Positions 16,318 to 27,206 of a DNA stretch of 64,000 bases are shown in pieces; position 1 is the stretch's first letter; every line of letters begins with the position of its first letter. Source of the DNA: Tardiphaga robiniae (lineage in GTDB: Bacteria; Pseudomonadota; Alphaproteobacteria; Rhizobiales; Xanthobacteraceae); the NCBI RefSeq assembly GCF_001618955.1, contig NZ_LVYV01000009.1:1-64000 (forward strand), written 5' to 3'. The position numbers and the translations under genes were made by a program. The notes beneath the pieces are model-generated. The model ran no database searches. It had not been told where the DNA came from and was given only the letters and a program-made list of their open reading frames with translations.

Positions 16318-17079
16318 ATGTCCGGACTGTCTCGCTCCTCCCACGCTTTGGTGACCGGCGGTGGCCGCGGTATCGGCCGCGCCATTGCGGCATCCCTGGT
16401 GCAGGCCGGTGCGACCGTCACCATCATGGGCCGCAATCTTGCAGTGCTGAACGAGGTCGTTGCGGCGGGTGACGCGCATTATGCTGTTGCCGCCGATGTG
16501 TCCGATCAGACCGCGCTGAATGCTGCGATCGCCGATGCTGGGAAGCGCCAGCCGATCGATATTCTCGTGGCCAATGCAGGCGCCGCAGAATCCGCGCCCT
16601 TTATGAAATCCGATGCAGCGCTGTTCCAGCGCATGATGGACGTCAATTTCATGGGTGTCGTCTATGCGACGCAGGCTGTGCTACCCGAAATGGTCAAGCG
16701 CAAGAGTGGCCGCATCGTTGCTGTTGCTTCGACGGCTGGCCTCAAGGGCTATGGCTATGTGAGCGCCTATAGCGCTGCGAAGCACGCCGTTATTGGAATC
16801 GTGCGCTCGGTGGCGCTGGAAGTCGCCAAGAGCGGCGTCACCGTGAATGCGGTCTGCCCAGGCTTTACCGAAACCGATCTGCTCGAAGGCAGCATCGACA
16901 ACATCATGAGCAAGACCGGCCGCACGCGCGAACAAGCTGTTGCCGAATTGGCCAAGCATAATCCGCAGGGGCGTCTGGTGACGCCCGGCGAAGTCGCCGA
17001 TGCGGTCCTGTGGCTGTGCGGCGCTGGTGCCGGTTCCATCACAGGACAGAGCATCGCCGTCGCTGGCGGCGAAGTCTGA
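16318..17079 (+). CDS. Short-chain dehydrogenase/reductase
   Basis: 253-residue classical SDR. The cofactor motif TGGGRGIG is at 13-20, NAG at 86-88, catalytic Ser138, and Tyr151-x3-Lys155 in YSAAK. An Arg/Asn pair after the second strand (MGRN) hints at NADP. The family includes 3-oxoacyl reductases and 3-hydroxyacyl-CoA dehydrogenases, so oxidation of a ring-derived hydroxyacyl-CoA is the likely job here. It is first in an operon with the enoyl-CoA hydratase gene (44-bp gap), under regulon site D. Confidence 0.88.
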   Translation: MSGLSRSSHALVTGGGRGIGRAIAASLVQAGATVTIMGRNLAVLNEVVAAGDAHYAVAADVSDQTALNAAIADAGKRQPIDILVANAGAAESAPFMKSDAALFQRMMDVNFMGVVYATQAVLPEMVKRKSGRIVAVASTAGLKGYGYVSAYSAAKHAVIGIVRSVALEVAKSGVTVNAVCPGFTETDLLEGSIDNIMSKTGRTREQAVAELAKHNPQGRLVTPGEVADAVLWLCGAGAGSITGQSIAVAGGEV

Positions 17080-17123
17080 TCGAACCGCAACAACAAGAAC
17101 CGAACTGTCTTCAGGGAGCCAAC

Positions 17124-17975
17124 ATGTCTGTCATGGTCAAGAACAAGGTCGCCAATCCCGTCACGTTGCCGCTGGCCGAGTTCAAGCCTGAGCATTTCCT
17201 GCTGGTGGTGGCCGATGGCATCGCGACGGTGACGCTGAACCGGCCCGAGCGCAAGAATCCGCTGACCTTCCAGAGCTACCGCGAGCTGACCGATTTCTTC
17301 CGCGCCTGTGCGATGGATGACGACGTCAAGGTCGTGGTCGTCACCGGCGCCGGCGGCAACTTCTCGTCGGGCGGCGACGTGTTCGAAATCATTGGCCCGT
17401 TGATTGAGATGAACACCAAGGATCTCACGGCCTTCACGCGCATGACCGGCGATCTGGTCAAGGCGATGCGTGCCTGCCCGCAGCCGATCGTGGCGGCCGT
17501 GGAAGGCATCTGCGCCGGTGCCGGCGCGATCATGGCGATGGCCTCCGACATGCGTCTGGCTGCGACCGGCACCAAGGTCGGATTCCTGTTCAACAAAGTG
17601 GGGCTGGCCGGCTGCGACATGGGCGCTTGCGCAATCCTGCCGCGCATCATCGGCCAGTCCCGTGCGTCGGAGCTGCTCTATACCGGCCGCTTCATGACGG
17701 CCGAGGAGGGCGAGCGCTGGGGCTTCTTCAGCCGCATCGTCGCGCCTGCAGAGGTGCTGAGCCAGTCACAGACACTGGCGAAACAGATTTCCGAGGGGCC
17801 GACCTATGCCAACACCATGACCAAGCGCATGCTGTCGATGGAATGGGCGATGTCGGTGGAAGAGGCGATTGAAGCCGAGGCGGTGGCGCAGGCGCTGTGC
17901 ATGACCACGGAGGATTTCGCCCGCGCGTTCCACGCCTTCGCGAACAAGCAGAAGCCGAAGTTCGAGGGTAATTGA
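17124..17975 (+). CDS. Enoyl-CoA hydratase/isomerase (crotonase) family protein
   Basis: 283-residue crotonase. The oxyanion-hole segments are visible: [10 protein letters not shown] and the [19 protein letters not shown] helix. Expected to hydrate a cyclic or linear enoyl-CoA in the aminobenzoyl-CoA route; the AbmB/C-like step in Azoarcus is the closest known parallel. Start ATG 17124 has AGGGAG 6 bp upstream; upstream in-frame codons lie inside the SDR gene. The active-site segment that normally carries the second Glu reads [13 protein letters not shown], as in several crotonases acting on aromatic acyl-CoAs. Confidence 0.88.
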   Translation: MSVMVKNKVANPVTLPLAEFKPEHFLLVVADGIATVTLNRPERKNPLTFQSYRELTDFFRACAMDDDVKVVVVTGAGGNFSSGGDVFEIIGPLIEMNTKDLTAFTRMTGDLVKAMRACPQPIVAAVEGICAGAGAIMAMASDMRLAATGTKVGFLFNKVGLAGCDMGACAILPRIIGQSRASELLYTGRFMTAEEGERWGFFSRIVAPAEVLSQSQTLAKQISEGPTYANTMTKRMLSMEWAMSVEEAIEAEAVAQALCMTTEDFARAFHAFANKQKPKFEGN

Positions 17976-17987
17976 GACACACGCACC

Positions 17988-18071
17988 GTCATGCCCGGGC
18001 TTGACCCGGGCATCCATCTTTGGCGGCAATGCGGGTGGTAAGATGGATGGCCGGGTCGGCCCGGCCATGAC
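17988..18071. repeat. REP-type palindrome (class 1)
   Basis: Arms GTCATGCCCGGGCTTGACCC and GGTCGGCCCGGCCATGAC are near-complementary, with a nested CATCCATCTT / AAGATGGATG pair. It follows the hydratase stop by 12 bp and separates it from the monooxygenase/reductase promoter (site E). Same class as 5580-5669. Confidence 0.8.
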
Positions 18072-18161
18072 AGAGTTTCAACAGGTCGCCTCGCGCCGAT
18101 TGACAATTTGATGTGCATCAAAGCTGCCGAATTGCCGGTTTGTCAGGCTTGCCAGGAATTG

Positions 18162-18175
18162 TTTTAGGTTTAAAA
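18162..18175 (+). promoter_or_regulatory. Regulon site E (promoter of the monooxygenase/reductase gene)
   Basis: TTTTAGGTTTAAAA is a full consensus match overlapping the promoter TTGCCA (18149-18154), 16-bp spacer, TAAAAT (18171-18176). The start codon is 33 bp beyond the -10. Confidence 0.65.
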
Positions 18176-18208
18176 TATCTCCATCCAGGCACGACTGCGG
18201 AGGCTGTC

Positions 18209-20560
18209 ATGAAGATCGCGATTATCGGTGGCGGGCCGGCGGGCCTCTATTCTGCGATCCTGCTGAAGAAGCAGCGGCCGCAGGCAGAGATCACGGTTTA
18301 TGAGCGCAACCGTCCTGACGACACCTTCGGCTTCGGTGTGGTGTTCTCCGACGCCACCCTCGATAATTTCGAGAAATACGATCTTCCGAGCTATCAGCGC
18401 ATCACCCAGGAATTCGCTTACTGGGACGATATCGCCGTGCACTTCCGCGGCACTGTCCATCGCGTCGGCGGCAACGGCTTCTGCGGCTGTTCGCGCCGCA
18501 CGCTGCTGATGATCCTGCAGGACCGGGCTCGCGAACTCGGTGTTCATCTGCTGTTCGAAGTCGATATCACCGACGAAGCACGTTTCGCCGATGCCGATCT
18601 GATCGTGCTGGCTGACGGCATCAACAGCCACTTCCGCAACAAGTATATCGAACACTTCGCGCCCGAAGTAGATTTGCGCTCGAACAAGTTCACCTGGATG
18701 GGTTCAACCAAGCCGCTCGATGCTTTCACCTTCCTGTTCCAGGAAACCGAGTGGGGGCCGTTCATTGCGCACGCCTATCAGTATGAGGCTGGCCGCTCGA
18801 CCTGGATCTTCGAGACCGATCCGGAGACCTTCAAGCGCGCCGGCCTCGAAGGCCTCGGCGAGCAGGAATCCGCTGATCGCATGCACGATATCTTCAAGGG
18901 CTTCCTTGGCGACCACAAGCTGTTGATCAACCGCTCGATGTGGCGCAATTTTCCGATGATCCGCAACAAGCGCTGGGTCAAGGACAACATGGTGCTGCTT
19001 GGCGACGCCAAGGCGACCGCGCATTTCTCTATCGGTTCGGGCACCAAGCTGGCCATGGAAGATGCCATCGCACTGTATGATGCAATGGCGAAGGCACCGA
19101 CCGTCGAGGCCGCGCTGCATGACTATGAACACGGTCGCCGCGAGGAGGTCGAGAAGATCCAGCATTCGGCGGACGTGTCGCTGGTCTGGTTCGAGCACGT
19201 GGATCGCTTTTGGGACTTTGACCCCGTGCAGTTCGCTTTCGGCGTCATGACCCGTGCCAAGGCGATTACCTACGATAACCTGACGCTGCGCGCGCCGGAC
19301 TTCGTCAAGGAAGTCGACAAGTCGTTTGCGCAGAAGGTGCAGGCGCAGGGCTTCGACGTCGATGTCGATAAGCCGGAAGTGCCGATGTTCCAGCCGTTCA
19401 AGATGCGGGATATGGTGCTTGCCAATCGCGCCGTAGTGTCGCCGATGTGCATGTATTCGGCGGAAGAGGGTGTGCCGAACGATTTCCATCTGGTGCATTA
19501 TGGCTCGCGTGCCATTGGCGGCGCCGGTCTCGTCTTCACCGAAATGGTCTGCGTCGGCCGTGACGCACGCATCACCCCCGGCTGTGCTGGTCTGTGGACC
19601 GACGAGCAGGAAGCGCAATGGAAACGCATCGTCGATTTTGTGCATAGCACGTCGGCTGCGAAGATCTGTCTGCAGCTCGGCCATGCCGGTCGCAAGGGTG
19701 CGACCAAGCTGATGTGGGACGGCATGGACCGCCCGCTCGCCGATGGCGCTTGGGACATCGTGTCGGCGTCGCCGCTGCCGTATTATCCGGATAGTCAGGT
19801 GCCCGCAGAGATCGACCGTGCGGCCATGGATCGCGTCAAGGCAGAGTTCGTGGCCGCCACGATCCGCGGCGAGCGCTGTGGCTTCGACATGCTCGAGATG
19901 CACACGGCGCACGGCTATCTACTGGCGAGTTTCCTGTCGCCGCTGACCAACAAGCGCACCGATGAATATGGTGGCTCCCTTGAGAACCGGCTGCGCTTCC
20001 CCCTCGAAGTGTTCGAGGCCATGCGTGCGGCCTGGCCGGCGCATAAGCCGATGTCGGTTCGCTTCTCGGCGACCGATTGGGCCGAAGGTGGCAACACCGG
20101 CGACGACGCGGTGCAGATTGCCCGCGCCTTCGCCGAGGCTGGCGTCGATCTCGCCGATATCTCGACAGGGCAAACCGTCAAGGAGTCACGGCCGATCTAC
20201 GGCCGTATGTTCCAGACGCCGTTCTCGGATCAGGTCCGCAACGAGGCGCGCGTCGCCACCATGTGCGTCGGCAACATCACGTCAGCGGATCAGGTCAACA
20301 CGATCCTGGCCGCCGGCCGCGCGGATCTCGTCGCGCTCGGCCGTCCGCACCTGACTGACCCGTCCTTCACCATCAAGGCGGCGGCCTGGTATGGTGCAAA
20401 GGACGCCTATTGCCCGCCACAATATATGCCCGGCAAGGACCAGATTTTCCGCAACAGCGTCAGGGACAAGCAGGATTTCGAAGACCTGAAAATTAAGGCT
20501 AAGCCGAAGACCCGCGCCGAGATGCGGGCGGAGGCCGCTAAGCCACTTGCAGCTGAATGA
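18209..20560 (+). CDS. 2-aminobenzoyl-CoA monooxygenase/reductase (salicylyl-CoA 5-hydroxylase type, bifunctional)
   Basis: 783-residue fusion. Residues 1 to about 380 are an aromatic-ring flavin monooxygenase (FAD motif GGGPAG at 7-12, [16 protein letters not shown] as the FAD ribityl motif). From about 393 an old-yellow-enzyme-like flavin reductase follows ([18 protein letters not shown], catalytic [25 protein letters not shown]). This architecture is known from Azoarcus evansii, where it hydroxylates and then reduces 2-aminobenzoyl-CoA to a non-aromatic cyclohexenone-CoA. Genome pipelines name homologues salicylyl-CoA 5-hydroxylase/oxidoreductase, so salicylyl-CoA is the alternative substrate. 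ATG 18209 follows GGAGG. This is the key enzyme of the region and lies alone under regulon site E. Confidence 0.9.
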   Translation: MKIAIIGGGPAGLYSAILLKKQRPQAEITVYERNRPDDTFGFGVVFSDATLDNFEKYDLPSYQRITQEFAYWDDIAVHFRGTVHRVGGNGFCGCSRRTLLMILQDRARELGVHLLFEVDITDEARFADADLIVLADGINSHFRNKYIEHFAPEVDLRSNKFTWMGSTKPLDAFTFLFQETEWGPFIAHAYQYEAGRSTWIFETDPETFKRAGLEGLGEQESADRMHDIFKGFLGDHKLLINRSMWRNFPMIRNKRWVKDNMVLLGDAKATAHFSIGSGTKLAMEDAIALYDAMAKAPTVEAALHDYEHGRREEVEKIQHSADVSLVWFEHVDRFWDFDPVQFAFGVMTRAKAITYDNLTLRAPDFVKEVDKSFAQKVQAQGFDVDVDKPEVPMFQPFKMRDMVLANRAVVSPMCMYSAEEGVPNDFHLVHYGSRAIGGAGLVFTEMVCVGRDARITPGCAGLWTDEQEAQWKRIVDFVHSTSAAKICLQLGHAGRKGATKLMWDGMDRPLADGAWDIVSASPLPYYPDSQVPAEIDRAAMDRVKAEFVAATIRGERCGFDMLEMHTAHGYLLASFLSPLTNKRTDEYGGSLENRLRFPLEVFEAMRAAWPAHKPMSVRFSATDWAEGGNTGDDAVQIARAFAEAGVDLADISTGQTVKESRPIYGRMFQTPFSDQVRNEARVATMCVGNITSADQVNTILAAGRADLVALGRPHLTDPSFTIKAAAWYGAKDAYCPPQYMPGKDQIFRNSVRDKQDFEDLKIKAKPKTRAEMRAEAAKPLAAE

Positions 20561-20588
20561 CTGGGCATGCGAGTTTATTGATCACAAT

Positions 20589-20671
20589 CGTAGGATGGGT
20601 AGAGCGAAGCGAAACCCATGACTGCGGCGCGTATCGTTGATGGGTTTCGCAAGGGCTCTACCCATCCTACG
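20589..20671. repeat. Dispersed palindrome (class 2, GTAGGATGGGT type)
   Basis: Perfect 17-bp outer arms CGTAGGATGGGTAGAGC (20589-20605) and GCTCTACCCATCCTACG (20655-20671), with inner arms GCGAAACCCA (20609-20618) and TGGGTTTCGC (20641-20650). It is unrelated in sequence to the class 1 elements. From memory this type is scattered in many proteobacterial genomes. It sits between two genes of the same direction and could act as an mRNA end or processing signal. Confidence 0.8.
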
Positions 20672-20697
20672 GCATTGTATCGAGTGGAGTTGAGCTG

Positions 20698-21948
20698 ATG
20701 AAAGCAATCATCGTGGGTGGCGGCGTTGGCGGTTTGACCACCGCCTTGATGCTGCGGGCGCGGGGCATCAATTGCGAACTCTACGAACAGGCTGACTCAA
20801 TCCGCGAACTCGGCGTTGGCATCAACACGCTGCCACACGCGATCCGCGAACTCGCTGGTCTCGGTCTGCTCGATCGGCTCGATGCGGTGGCGATCCGCAC
20901 CGATGAGCTGCATTATTTCAACCGTCACGGGCAGGAAGTCTGGCGCGAGAAGCGCGGCTTTGGCGCCGGCCACGACGTGCCGCAATTCTCGATCCATCGC
21001 GGCCGTCTGCAGAGCGCGATTCATCGCGCGGTGGAAGAGCGTCTTGGCACCGAGGCGATTCATACCGGTCGTCGGCTCGGTTACTTCACGCAGGATGAAG
21101 GTGGCGTCACCGCTTATTTCTTCGATCGCAATAACAATCACGTCGAGACCGCGCGCGGCGACATCCTGGTCGGCGCCGACGGCATCCACTCCAAGGTCCG
21201 CAGCACGCTGTTCCCGAATGAAGGACATCCGGTCTGGAATGGCCTGATGCTATGGCGCGGTGCGCGCGACTGGCCGGCTTTCCTCACCGGCAATTCCATG
21301 ATCGTTGCTGGCGGTCTCCACGCCAAGGTCGTGGTCTATCCGATCGCCGAAGGTGAGACGCCGGGCAATCGGCTGACCAACTGGGCCGTGCTGGTGAAGA
21401 CCGGCGAGGGTGGCACGCTGCCTCCGCGCCGCGAGGACTGGTCACGTCCCGGCAAGCGCGAAGAACTGATGCCGCATGTGGCGCGTTTCAATGTGCCTCA
21501 TATCGATGTGCCGGCGCTGATCACGGCGACGCCGGAATTCTGGGAATATCCCTGCTGCGACCGCGATCCGCTGCCGTATTGGTCCGGCGGCCGTGTCACG
21601 CTGCTTGGCGACGCCGCGCATCCGATGTATCCGGTCGGCTCCAACGGCGCCTCGCAGGCGATCCTCGATGCGCGCGCGCTGGCTGACTCGCTGGCTCATG
21701 CCGAACATCCGCGCCAGGCGCTGATGGCCTATGAGCGCAAGCGCCTGCCGATGACGGCCGAGATCGTGCGCTCCAATCGTCGCGGTGGCCCGGAGGGCGT
21801 GATCGATGCGGTCGAGCAGATCGCGCCGGATGGTTTCGACAATGTCGAGAACGTTCTGAGCTACGCGCAGCGTGAAGCGATTGTGAAGGGCTATGCGCAC
21901 AAGGCTGGCTTTGCTGCGCAGCCCGGGCTAGCGGTGGTGAACGGCTGA
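20698..21948 (+). CDS. FAD-dependent aromatic-ring monooxygenase (PhzS / hydroxybenzoate hydroxylase type)
   Basis: 416-residue class A flavoprotein monooxygenase: GGGVGGLTTALML near the N-terminus, GADGIHSKVRS (the DG motif) and LLGDAAHPMYPVGSNGASQ (the GD motif). It would hydroxylate an aromatic or heteroaromatic ring with NAD(P)H and oxygen. It lies 137 bp after the monooxygenase/reductase gene in the same direction but beyond a palindrome, and no regulon site is seen directly before it. It could feed the pathway, for example by hydroxylating a precursor, but the substrate is unknown. Confidence 0.86.
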   Translation: MKAIIVGGGVGGLTTALMLRARGINCELYEQADSIRELGVGINTLPHAIRELAGLGLLDRLDAVAIRTDELHYFNRHGQEVWREKRGFGAGHDVPQFSIHRGRLQSAIHRAVEERLGTEAIHTGRRLGYFTQDEGGVTAYFFDRNNNHVETARGDILVGADGIHSKVRSTLFPNEGHPVWNGLMLWRGARDWPAFLTGNSMIVAGGLHAKVVVYPIAEGETPGNRLTNWAVLVKTGEGGTLPPRREDWSRPGKREELMPHVARFNVPHIDVPALITATPEFWEYPCCDRDPLPYWSGGRVTLLGDAAHPMYPVGSNGASQAILDARALADSLAHAEHPRQALMAYERKRLPMTAEIVRSNRRGGPEGVIDAVEQIAPDGFDNVENVLSYAQREAIVKGYAHKAGFAAQPGLAVVNG

Positions 21949-21981
21949 TCCAACCGCTACATGCGCGATCAAGTTGATACG

Positions 21982-22010
21982 AAAATGGCCGGGCAGAGCC
22001 CGGCCATTTT
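21982..22010. terminator. Bidirectional intrinsic terminator
   Basis: A 13-bp stem AAAATGGCCGGGC (21982-21994) and GCCCGGCCATTTT (21998-22010) with a 3-base loop lies between the convergent stops at 21948 and 22043. The A and T ends serve both strands. Confidence 0.8.
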
Positions 22011-22042
22011 GCGTCGATGTCTGTAGCTAATAGCGCCGCGCC

Positions 22043-22498
22043 TTACGCGCCGGGAGGCGGCGGCAGGAAATGGATGTTGTATTCGGCGGCGAGCGCCACA
22101 ACGTCCTCGGGCTTCTGCTCTTTCATGTTGTGGATCGCCCAGAACAGATCATAGAGCCGGCGGCTTGGCGAGACCCAGAACAGCACCTTGGCGTTCTGAT
22201 CGGACTTGTTGAAGATGCCGTGCGGAATGCCGCGCTGCAGGCGCACGAGATCGCCCGGCGTGGCCGAAGTTTCGGAGCCGCCGAGGAAGAAGTCGAGCTT
22301 GCCTTCGAGGATGTAGAGATACTCATCCTGGTCGGGATGGATGTGCGGCGGCACGAAGGTGCCGGGCGGGAAAGTGGCGTGCCACGAGAACGAATCCTCG
22401 CTGCAGTTCTTCGGCACATAGGTCTGGCCGAGGATGTTCCAGGTGATGCCCTGCATGCCTTCATTGGCGCGGGTGATGCCGGCGATCTCGGTCTTCAT
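22043..22498 (-). CDS. Cupin-domain protein (paralogue of the one at 14485)
   Basis: 151-residue single cupin. Metal motif PHIHPDQDEYLYILEG and second motif GDLVRLQRGIPHGIF; the tail ends HFLPPPPGA. It closely follows the sequence pattern of the 14485 cupin, including TWNILGQ near the N-terminus and VLFWVSP after the second motif. The activity is unknown; cupins of this size include quercetinase-like dioxygenases and lyases. It lies downstream of the liv-type operon's opposite end, 60 bp from livF, in the same direction but upstream of no other gene, so it is probably transcribed with the transporter operon or from its own promoter. Confidence 0.8.
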   Translation of the reverse strand: MKTEIAGITRANEGMQGITWNILGQTYVPKNCSEDSFSWHATFPPGTFVPPHIHPDQDEYLYILEGKLDFFLGGSETSATPGDLVRLQRGIPHGIFNKSDQNAKVLFWVSPSRRLYDLFWAIHNMKEQKPEDVVALAAEYNIHFLPPPPGA

Positions 22499-22558
22499 GG
22501 TTGGTCCTTCCTTGGGTCACGCATTACGACGCATCGGGTGGTACTCGAAAACAGTTGA

Positions 22559-23256
22559 TCAAACGTGGAGGAAACGGTCCTTCACGGTGGAGTCGCTCTT
22601 CAGTTGCTCGGATGTGCCGGTCCACACCACGCGGCCCTTTTCGATCACCACGTGGCGATCGGCGAAGCCGGCCAGCGCATCGACATTCTTGTCGATCACG
22701 AGAATGGACTGATGCTCGGCTTTGAGCTTCTTCAGGCAATTCCAGATTTCGAGGCGAATGAGCGGCGCGAGGCCTTCGGTGGCCTCATCGAGAATGAGCA
22801 GTTTCGGATTGGTCATCAGCGCCCGGCCGACCGCTAGCATTTGTTGCTCGCCGCCCGACAATTGCGTGCCGAGATTGCTGCGGCGTTCCTTGAGACGCGG
22901 AAACAGCTCGTAGATTTTGTCCAGCGTCCAGCGCGCCGGCGGATGGCGCACGGCGGCCGTGGCGATCAGGTTCTCTTCCACGGTGAGCGTCGGGAAGATC
23001 TGGCGACCTTCCGGCACGAGGCCAATGCCCGCCTGGGCGATACGATAGGACGGCAAACCGGTCATCGGCTTGTCGTCGAAGGTGACGGTGCCACCGGTGG
23101 GATGGATCAGGCCCATGATGGCGTTGATGGTGGTCGTCTTGCCCATGCCGTTGCGACCGAGCAGGGTAACGACTTCACCGGCATTGATGGTGAGCGAGAT
23201 ATCGAACAGCACCTTGGCCGCGCCATAGGCGGCCTGGAGATTTGAGACTGAGAGCA

Positions 23257-23257
<1 letters not shown>
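22559..23257 (-). CDS. Branched-chain-type ABC transporter ATP-binding protein (LivF type)
   Basis: 232-residue ATPase, the shorter of the two in Liv-type importers. Walker A GRNGMGKT, signature LSGGEQQ, Walker B LLILDEATEGL. It is coupled to the LivG-type gene by a TGATG overlap. The operon order from the promoter is binding protein, LivH, LivM, LivG, LivF. Liv-type systems next to aromatic acid CoA ligases commonly import aromatic acids rather than amino acids, so anthranilate or a related acid is the inferred cargo. Confidence 0.9.
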
Positions 23258-24005
<748 letters not shown>

Positions 24006-24009
<4 letters not shown>

Positions 24010-24995
24010 GACTTGCTCCCGAACAGGCCGGTGATGCCGCCGCGAGCATAGAGCACAACGAGGATCAGGATGGGTCCAAAAATCAAAGCCCAGTTCTCGG
24101 TGTAATGCGACAGGATATCCGCCAGCAGGCTGAATACGGCCGCGCCGATGATTGCGCCATGCAGCGAGCCGAGGCCGCCAAGGACCAGCACGAAAATCAG
24201 GTCGCCCGAGCGCTGCCAGGCCGTATAGGCCGGGCTGACGAATTCGGTCTGGTTGGCGAGCAGAAAGCCCGACACGCCGGCGATCATACCGGCGATAACA
24301 TAGGCCGTGAGCTGATAGCGATAGGGCGCAAAGCCGATCGCTTCCATCCGTACCGGGTTCTCACGGATGCCGCGCAGTACCCGGCCGAAGCGCGACGCAA
24401 CGATGGCACGCAGCAATAGATAAGCGCCGAGCAGCACGCCGAAGGCGACGTAATACATCGCCACGTCGTTCTTCATGAACTTTGAGCCGAAGAACATGCT
24501 GCGCGACGCCAGCGTCAGGCCGTCGTCCCCGCCATAGGCGGCCAGCGAGGTGCCGAGGAAGAACAGCATCTGGCCGAACGCCAGCGTGATCATGATGAAA
24601 TAGACGCCCTTGGTCCGCAGCGATATCGCGCCCGTGAAAAAAGCGAAGATGAGCGAGACACTAAGCGCAACCGCGAGCTGGATGAAGCCATCGGTGATTC
24701 CATGGCTGGCAAGGATCGCGACGCTATAGGCGCCGAGGCCGACATAGGCGGCATGGCCGAACGAGATCATTGCGCCGTAGCCGATCAGCAGATCGAGCGA
24801 CATGGCGGCGAGCGCCAGGATCATGATGCGCGTGACCAGCGCCAGGATGAAGCTCTGCGATCCCCACAGCACCGAGAGCGGCACAAGGGCGAAGATCGCG
24901 AAAACGATTAGCGGCAGCAGATAGGCGCGGTTGGCACGCCGAGGCGTTGCGAGGGCCGGCGAAGCGTGGGCGTCGAGGTCGACGAGATTGTTCAT
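24006..24995 (-). CDS. Branched-chain-type ABC transporter permease (LivM type)
   Basis: 329-residue inner-membrane permease with about eight to ten hydrophobic segments; the motif GYGAMISFGHAAYVGLGAY is typical of LivM. A hydrophilic N-terminus of about 22 residues precedes the first segment. It forms the translocation pore with the LivH-type subunit, whose stop lies 12 bp upstream. Confidence 0.9.
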
Positions 24996-25007
24996 GGTCT
25001 GCTCCCG

Positions 25008-25928
25008 TTACTGCTTGGACGGGAACAGGCCGGATGGCCGGAAGAACAGCACCGCAGCCATCAGGATATAGATCAGCATCGGCGCAATGGCGCGGCCGGT
25101 CTGGCTGGCCGCCGAGGGATCGAGCAGCAGCTTGAGCAGCGTGGGCGCAAAGAAACGTCCGAGCGTATCAACGAGACCGATCAGCAGGGCGGCGATGAAG
25201 GCGCCGCGGATCGAGCCGATGCCGCCGATGACGATCACCACGAAAGCAAGAATGAGCACGTTGTCACCCATGCCGGGCTCGACCGAGAGGATCGGTGCGA
25301 CCATGGCGCCGGCGAAGCCCGCGAGCATGGCGCCGACGCCGAACACGATGGTGAACAGCAGGCGAATGTTGACTCCGAGCGCGGAGACCATAGCAGCGTT
25401 GCTGGCGCCGGCACGCACGAGCATGCCGAGCTTGGTCTTGTTGACGACGAGATAGAGCGCGAGGCCGACAGCAAGACCGACGGCGATGATGACGAGACGC
25501 CACACCGGATAGAGCATGCCGTCGGTGATCTCGATCGCGCCCGACAGTGCATCGGGAATTGCGACGTTCAGCGGCGCGGCGCCCCAGACATACTTGACGG
25601 CCTGATTCAGGAAGATGATGACGCCAAAGGTTGCAAGCACCTGATCCAGATGGTCGCGATCATATAGATGTCGAAAGATCAGGACCTCCAGTACGAGCCC
25701 AAAGATCAGTGCGGCGGGCAGTGCCAGCGCGAGGCCGGCGACGAAACTGCCGGTCATGGCGGTGAAGGCGGCGACCAGATAGGCGCCGACCATGTACTGC
25801 ACGCCATGCGCAAGATTGATGAAGTCCATGACGCCGAACACCAGCGTCAGGCCGGCGGCGATCAGGAACAGGATCAATCCAAACTGCAGGCCGTTCAGGA
25901 TCTGGACGAGGGCAAGCGTGAGGGTCAT
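25008..25928 (-). CDS. Branched-chain-type ABC transporter permease (LivH type)
   Basis: 306-residue permease; the N-terminal LNGLQFGLILFLIAAGLTL and MDFINLAHG segments are characteristic of LivH. About eight membrane segments follow. It is separated from the binding-protein gene by 102 bp that hold a stable hairpin, an arrangement that commonly lowers permease expression relative to the binding protein. Confidence 0.9.
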   Translation of the reverse strand: MTLTLALVQILNGLQFGLILFLIAAGLTLVFGVMDFINLAHGVQYMVGAYLVAAFTAMTGSFVAGLALALPAALIFGLVLEVLIFRHLYDRDHLDQVLATFGVIIFLNQAVKYVWGAAPLNVAIPDALSGAIEITDGMLYPVWRLVIIAVGLAVGLALYLVVNKTKLGMLVRAGASNAAMVSALGVNIRLLFTIVFGVGAMLAGFAGAMVAPILSVEPGMGDNVLILAFVVIVIGGIGSIRGAFIAALLIGLVDTLGRFFAPTLLKLLLDPSAASQTGRAIAPMLIYILMAAVLFFRPSGLFPSKQ

Positions 25929-25973
25929 CAGATAACTTGGTTTCTATACTGAGATAAACACGGGCAGATAAAA

Positions 25974-26010
25974 CACCGGGCCGTCCCGCCTTCGCGGCAA
26001 CGGCCCGGTG
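25974..26010 (-). terminator. Hairpin between binding-protein and permease genes (attenuator-like)
   Basis: Stem CACCGGGCCGT (25974-25984) and ACGGCCCGGTG (26000-26010) enclose a smaller CCGC-CTTC-GCGG hairpin. It begins 21 bp after the binding-protein stop. It lacks a T run on the minus strand, so partial termination or protection of the upstream mRNA is more likely than full termination. Confidence 0.65.
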
Positions 26011-26030
26011 ATGACTGATCGCCAGGGCGA

Positions 26031-27206
26031 TTACTGCGCGGCGCAGTCCTTGGCGTAGCGATCGCCGTAGTTCGAGAACACCTTCTCGACGATCTCGGTC
26101 TGGAACTTGCCGTCAGCGCGCTTGGCGACCTTGGTCAGGAAGAAGTCCTGAACGGGATAGCCGTTGTTGCTGAACTTGAAGCTGCCGCGGATCGACGGGA
26201 AGTCGGCCTTCTTCATAGCCGCGGCCACCTTGGCCTTGTCCGAGAGATCACCCTTCACGGCAACAACGGCGCTGTTGATCAGCATCGCTGCGTCATAGGA
26301 CTGGAAGGCGTAGGTCGCCGGCACGCTGTTATAGGCCTTCTCGTATTCCGCGACGAACTTCTTGTTCTGTGCGGTGTCGAGGGTGGGTGCCCAGTTCGAG
26401 CCACCGAACATGCCGATCGCGGCGTCCTGCTGAGCCGGCAGCGTCGATTCATCGACGGTGAAGGTCGACAGGAACGGGATGCGGTCGAGCAGGCCGGCCT
26501 GCTTGTACTGCTTGACGAGGTTCACGCCCATGCCGCCGGGCATGAAGGTGAGAACAGCGTCAGGCTTCATCGATGCGATCTTGGAGAGCTCAGCCTGGAA
26601 ATCCAGCGTGCCGAGCGGGATGAAAGACTCTTCGAGAATCTCGCCCTTGAAGTCCATCTTCACGCCGGCGACGAAGTCCTTGCCGGCCTGATAGTTCGGG
26701 GTCATCAGGTAGATCTTCTTGTAGCCGCGCTTCTGGGCGACGTTACCGAGTATCTGGTGGATCTGGTCGTTCTGATACGATGTCACATAGAAGTACGGAT
26801 TGCACTCCTTGCCGGCGTAGCTCGACGGGCCGGCATTCGGCGAGATCAGGAAGGTCTTGTTCTCGGTGACCGGCTTGTGGATCGCGCCCAGGATGTTGGA
26901 AAAGATCGGGCCGACCACGAAGTCGACCTTGTCGCGCTCCAGAAGGCCTTTGACCTTAGTGACAGCGACGTCGGGCTTGAGTTCGTCATCGATGACGATG
27001 ACCTCGACGTCCTTGCCGCCCATCTTGCCGCCGAGATCCTTGACCGCGAGATTGAAGCCGTCGCGGGCCTGCTGGCCGAGCACGGCACCGGCGCCCGACA
27101 GCGACACGATCACGCCGACCTTGATCTTTTCCTGCGCCATGGCCGGGATGGCCGAAACGCTCATCATCAGGGCGGCCAAACCGGCCAATTTGAGAGACTG
27201 CTTCAT
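26031..27206 (-). CDS. Branched-chain-type ABC transporter substrate-binding protein
   Basis: 391-residue periplasmic binding protein (Peripla_BP_6, type I fold). Signal peptide 1-24 with cleavage at AMA-QEK. The segment VGVIVSLSGAGAVLGQQ and the FNLAVKDLGG helix are typical of the family. ATG 27206 follows GGAGGAGAAG; an extension to 27254 has no ribosome site. First gene of the importer operon, with regulon site G 169 bp upstream. Paralogues of a different subgroup are at 39040 and 40432. Aromatic acid binding is inferred from context. Confidence 0.88.
   Translation of the reverse strand: MKQSLKLAGLAALMMSVSAIPAMAQEKIKVGVIVSLSGAGAVLGQQARDGFNLAVKDLGGKMGGKDVEVIVIDDELKPDVAVTKVKGLLERDKVDFVVGPIFSNILGAIHKPVTENKTFLISPNAGPSSYAGKECNPYFYVTSYQNDQIHQILGNVAQKRGYKKIYLMTPNYQAGKDFVAGVKMDFKGEILEESFIPLGTLDFQAELSKIASMKPDAVLTFMPGGMGVNLVKQYKQAGLLDRIPFLSTFTVDESTLPAQQDAAIGMFGGSNWAPTLDTAQNKKFVAEYEKAYNSVPATYAFQSYDAAMLINSAVVAVKGDLSDKAKVAAAMKKADFPSIRGSFKFSNNGYPVQDFFLTKVAKRADGKFQTEIVEKVFSNYGDRYAKDCAAQ

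Noticed and set aside
17988-18071. REP palindrome as a simple terminator for the hydratase gene
   Set aside because: Same element is found at 5580 in another context; it is better called a dispersed repeat, although it may also stop transcripts.
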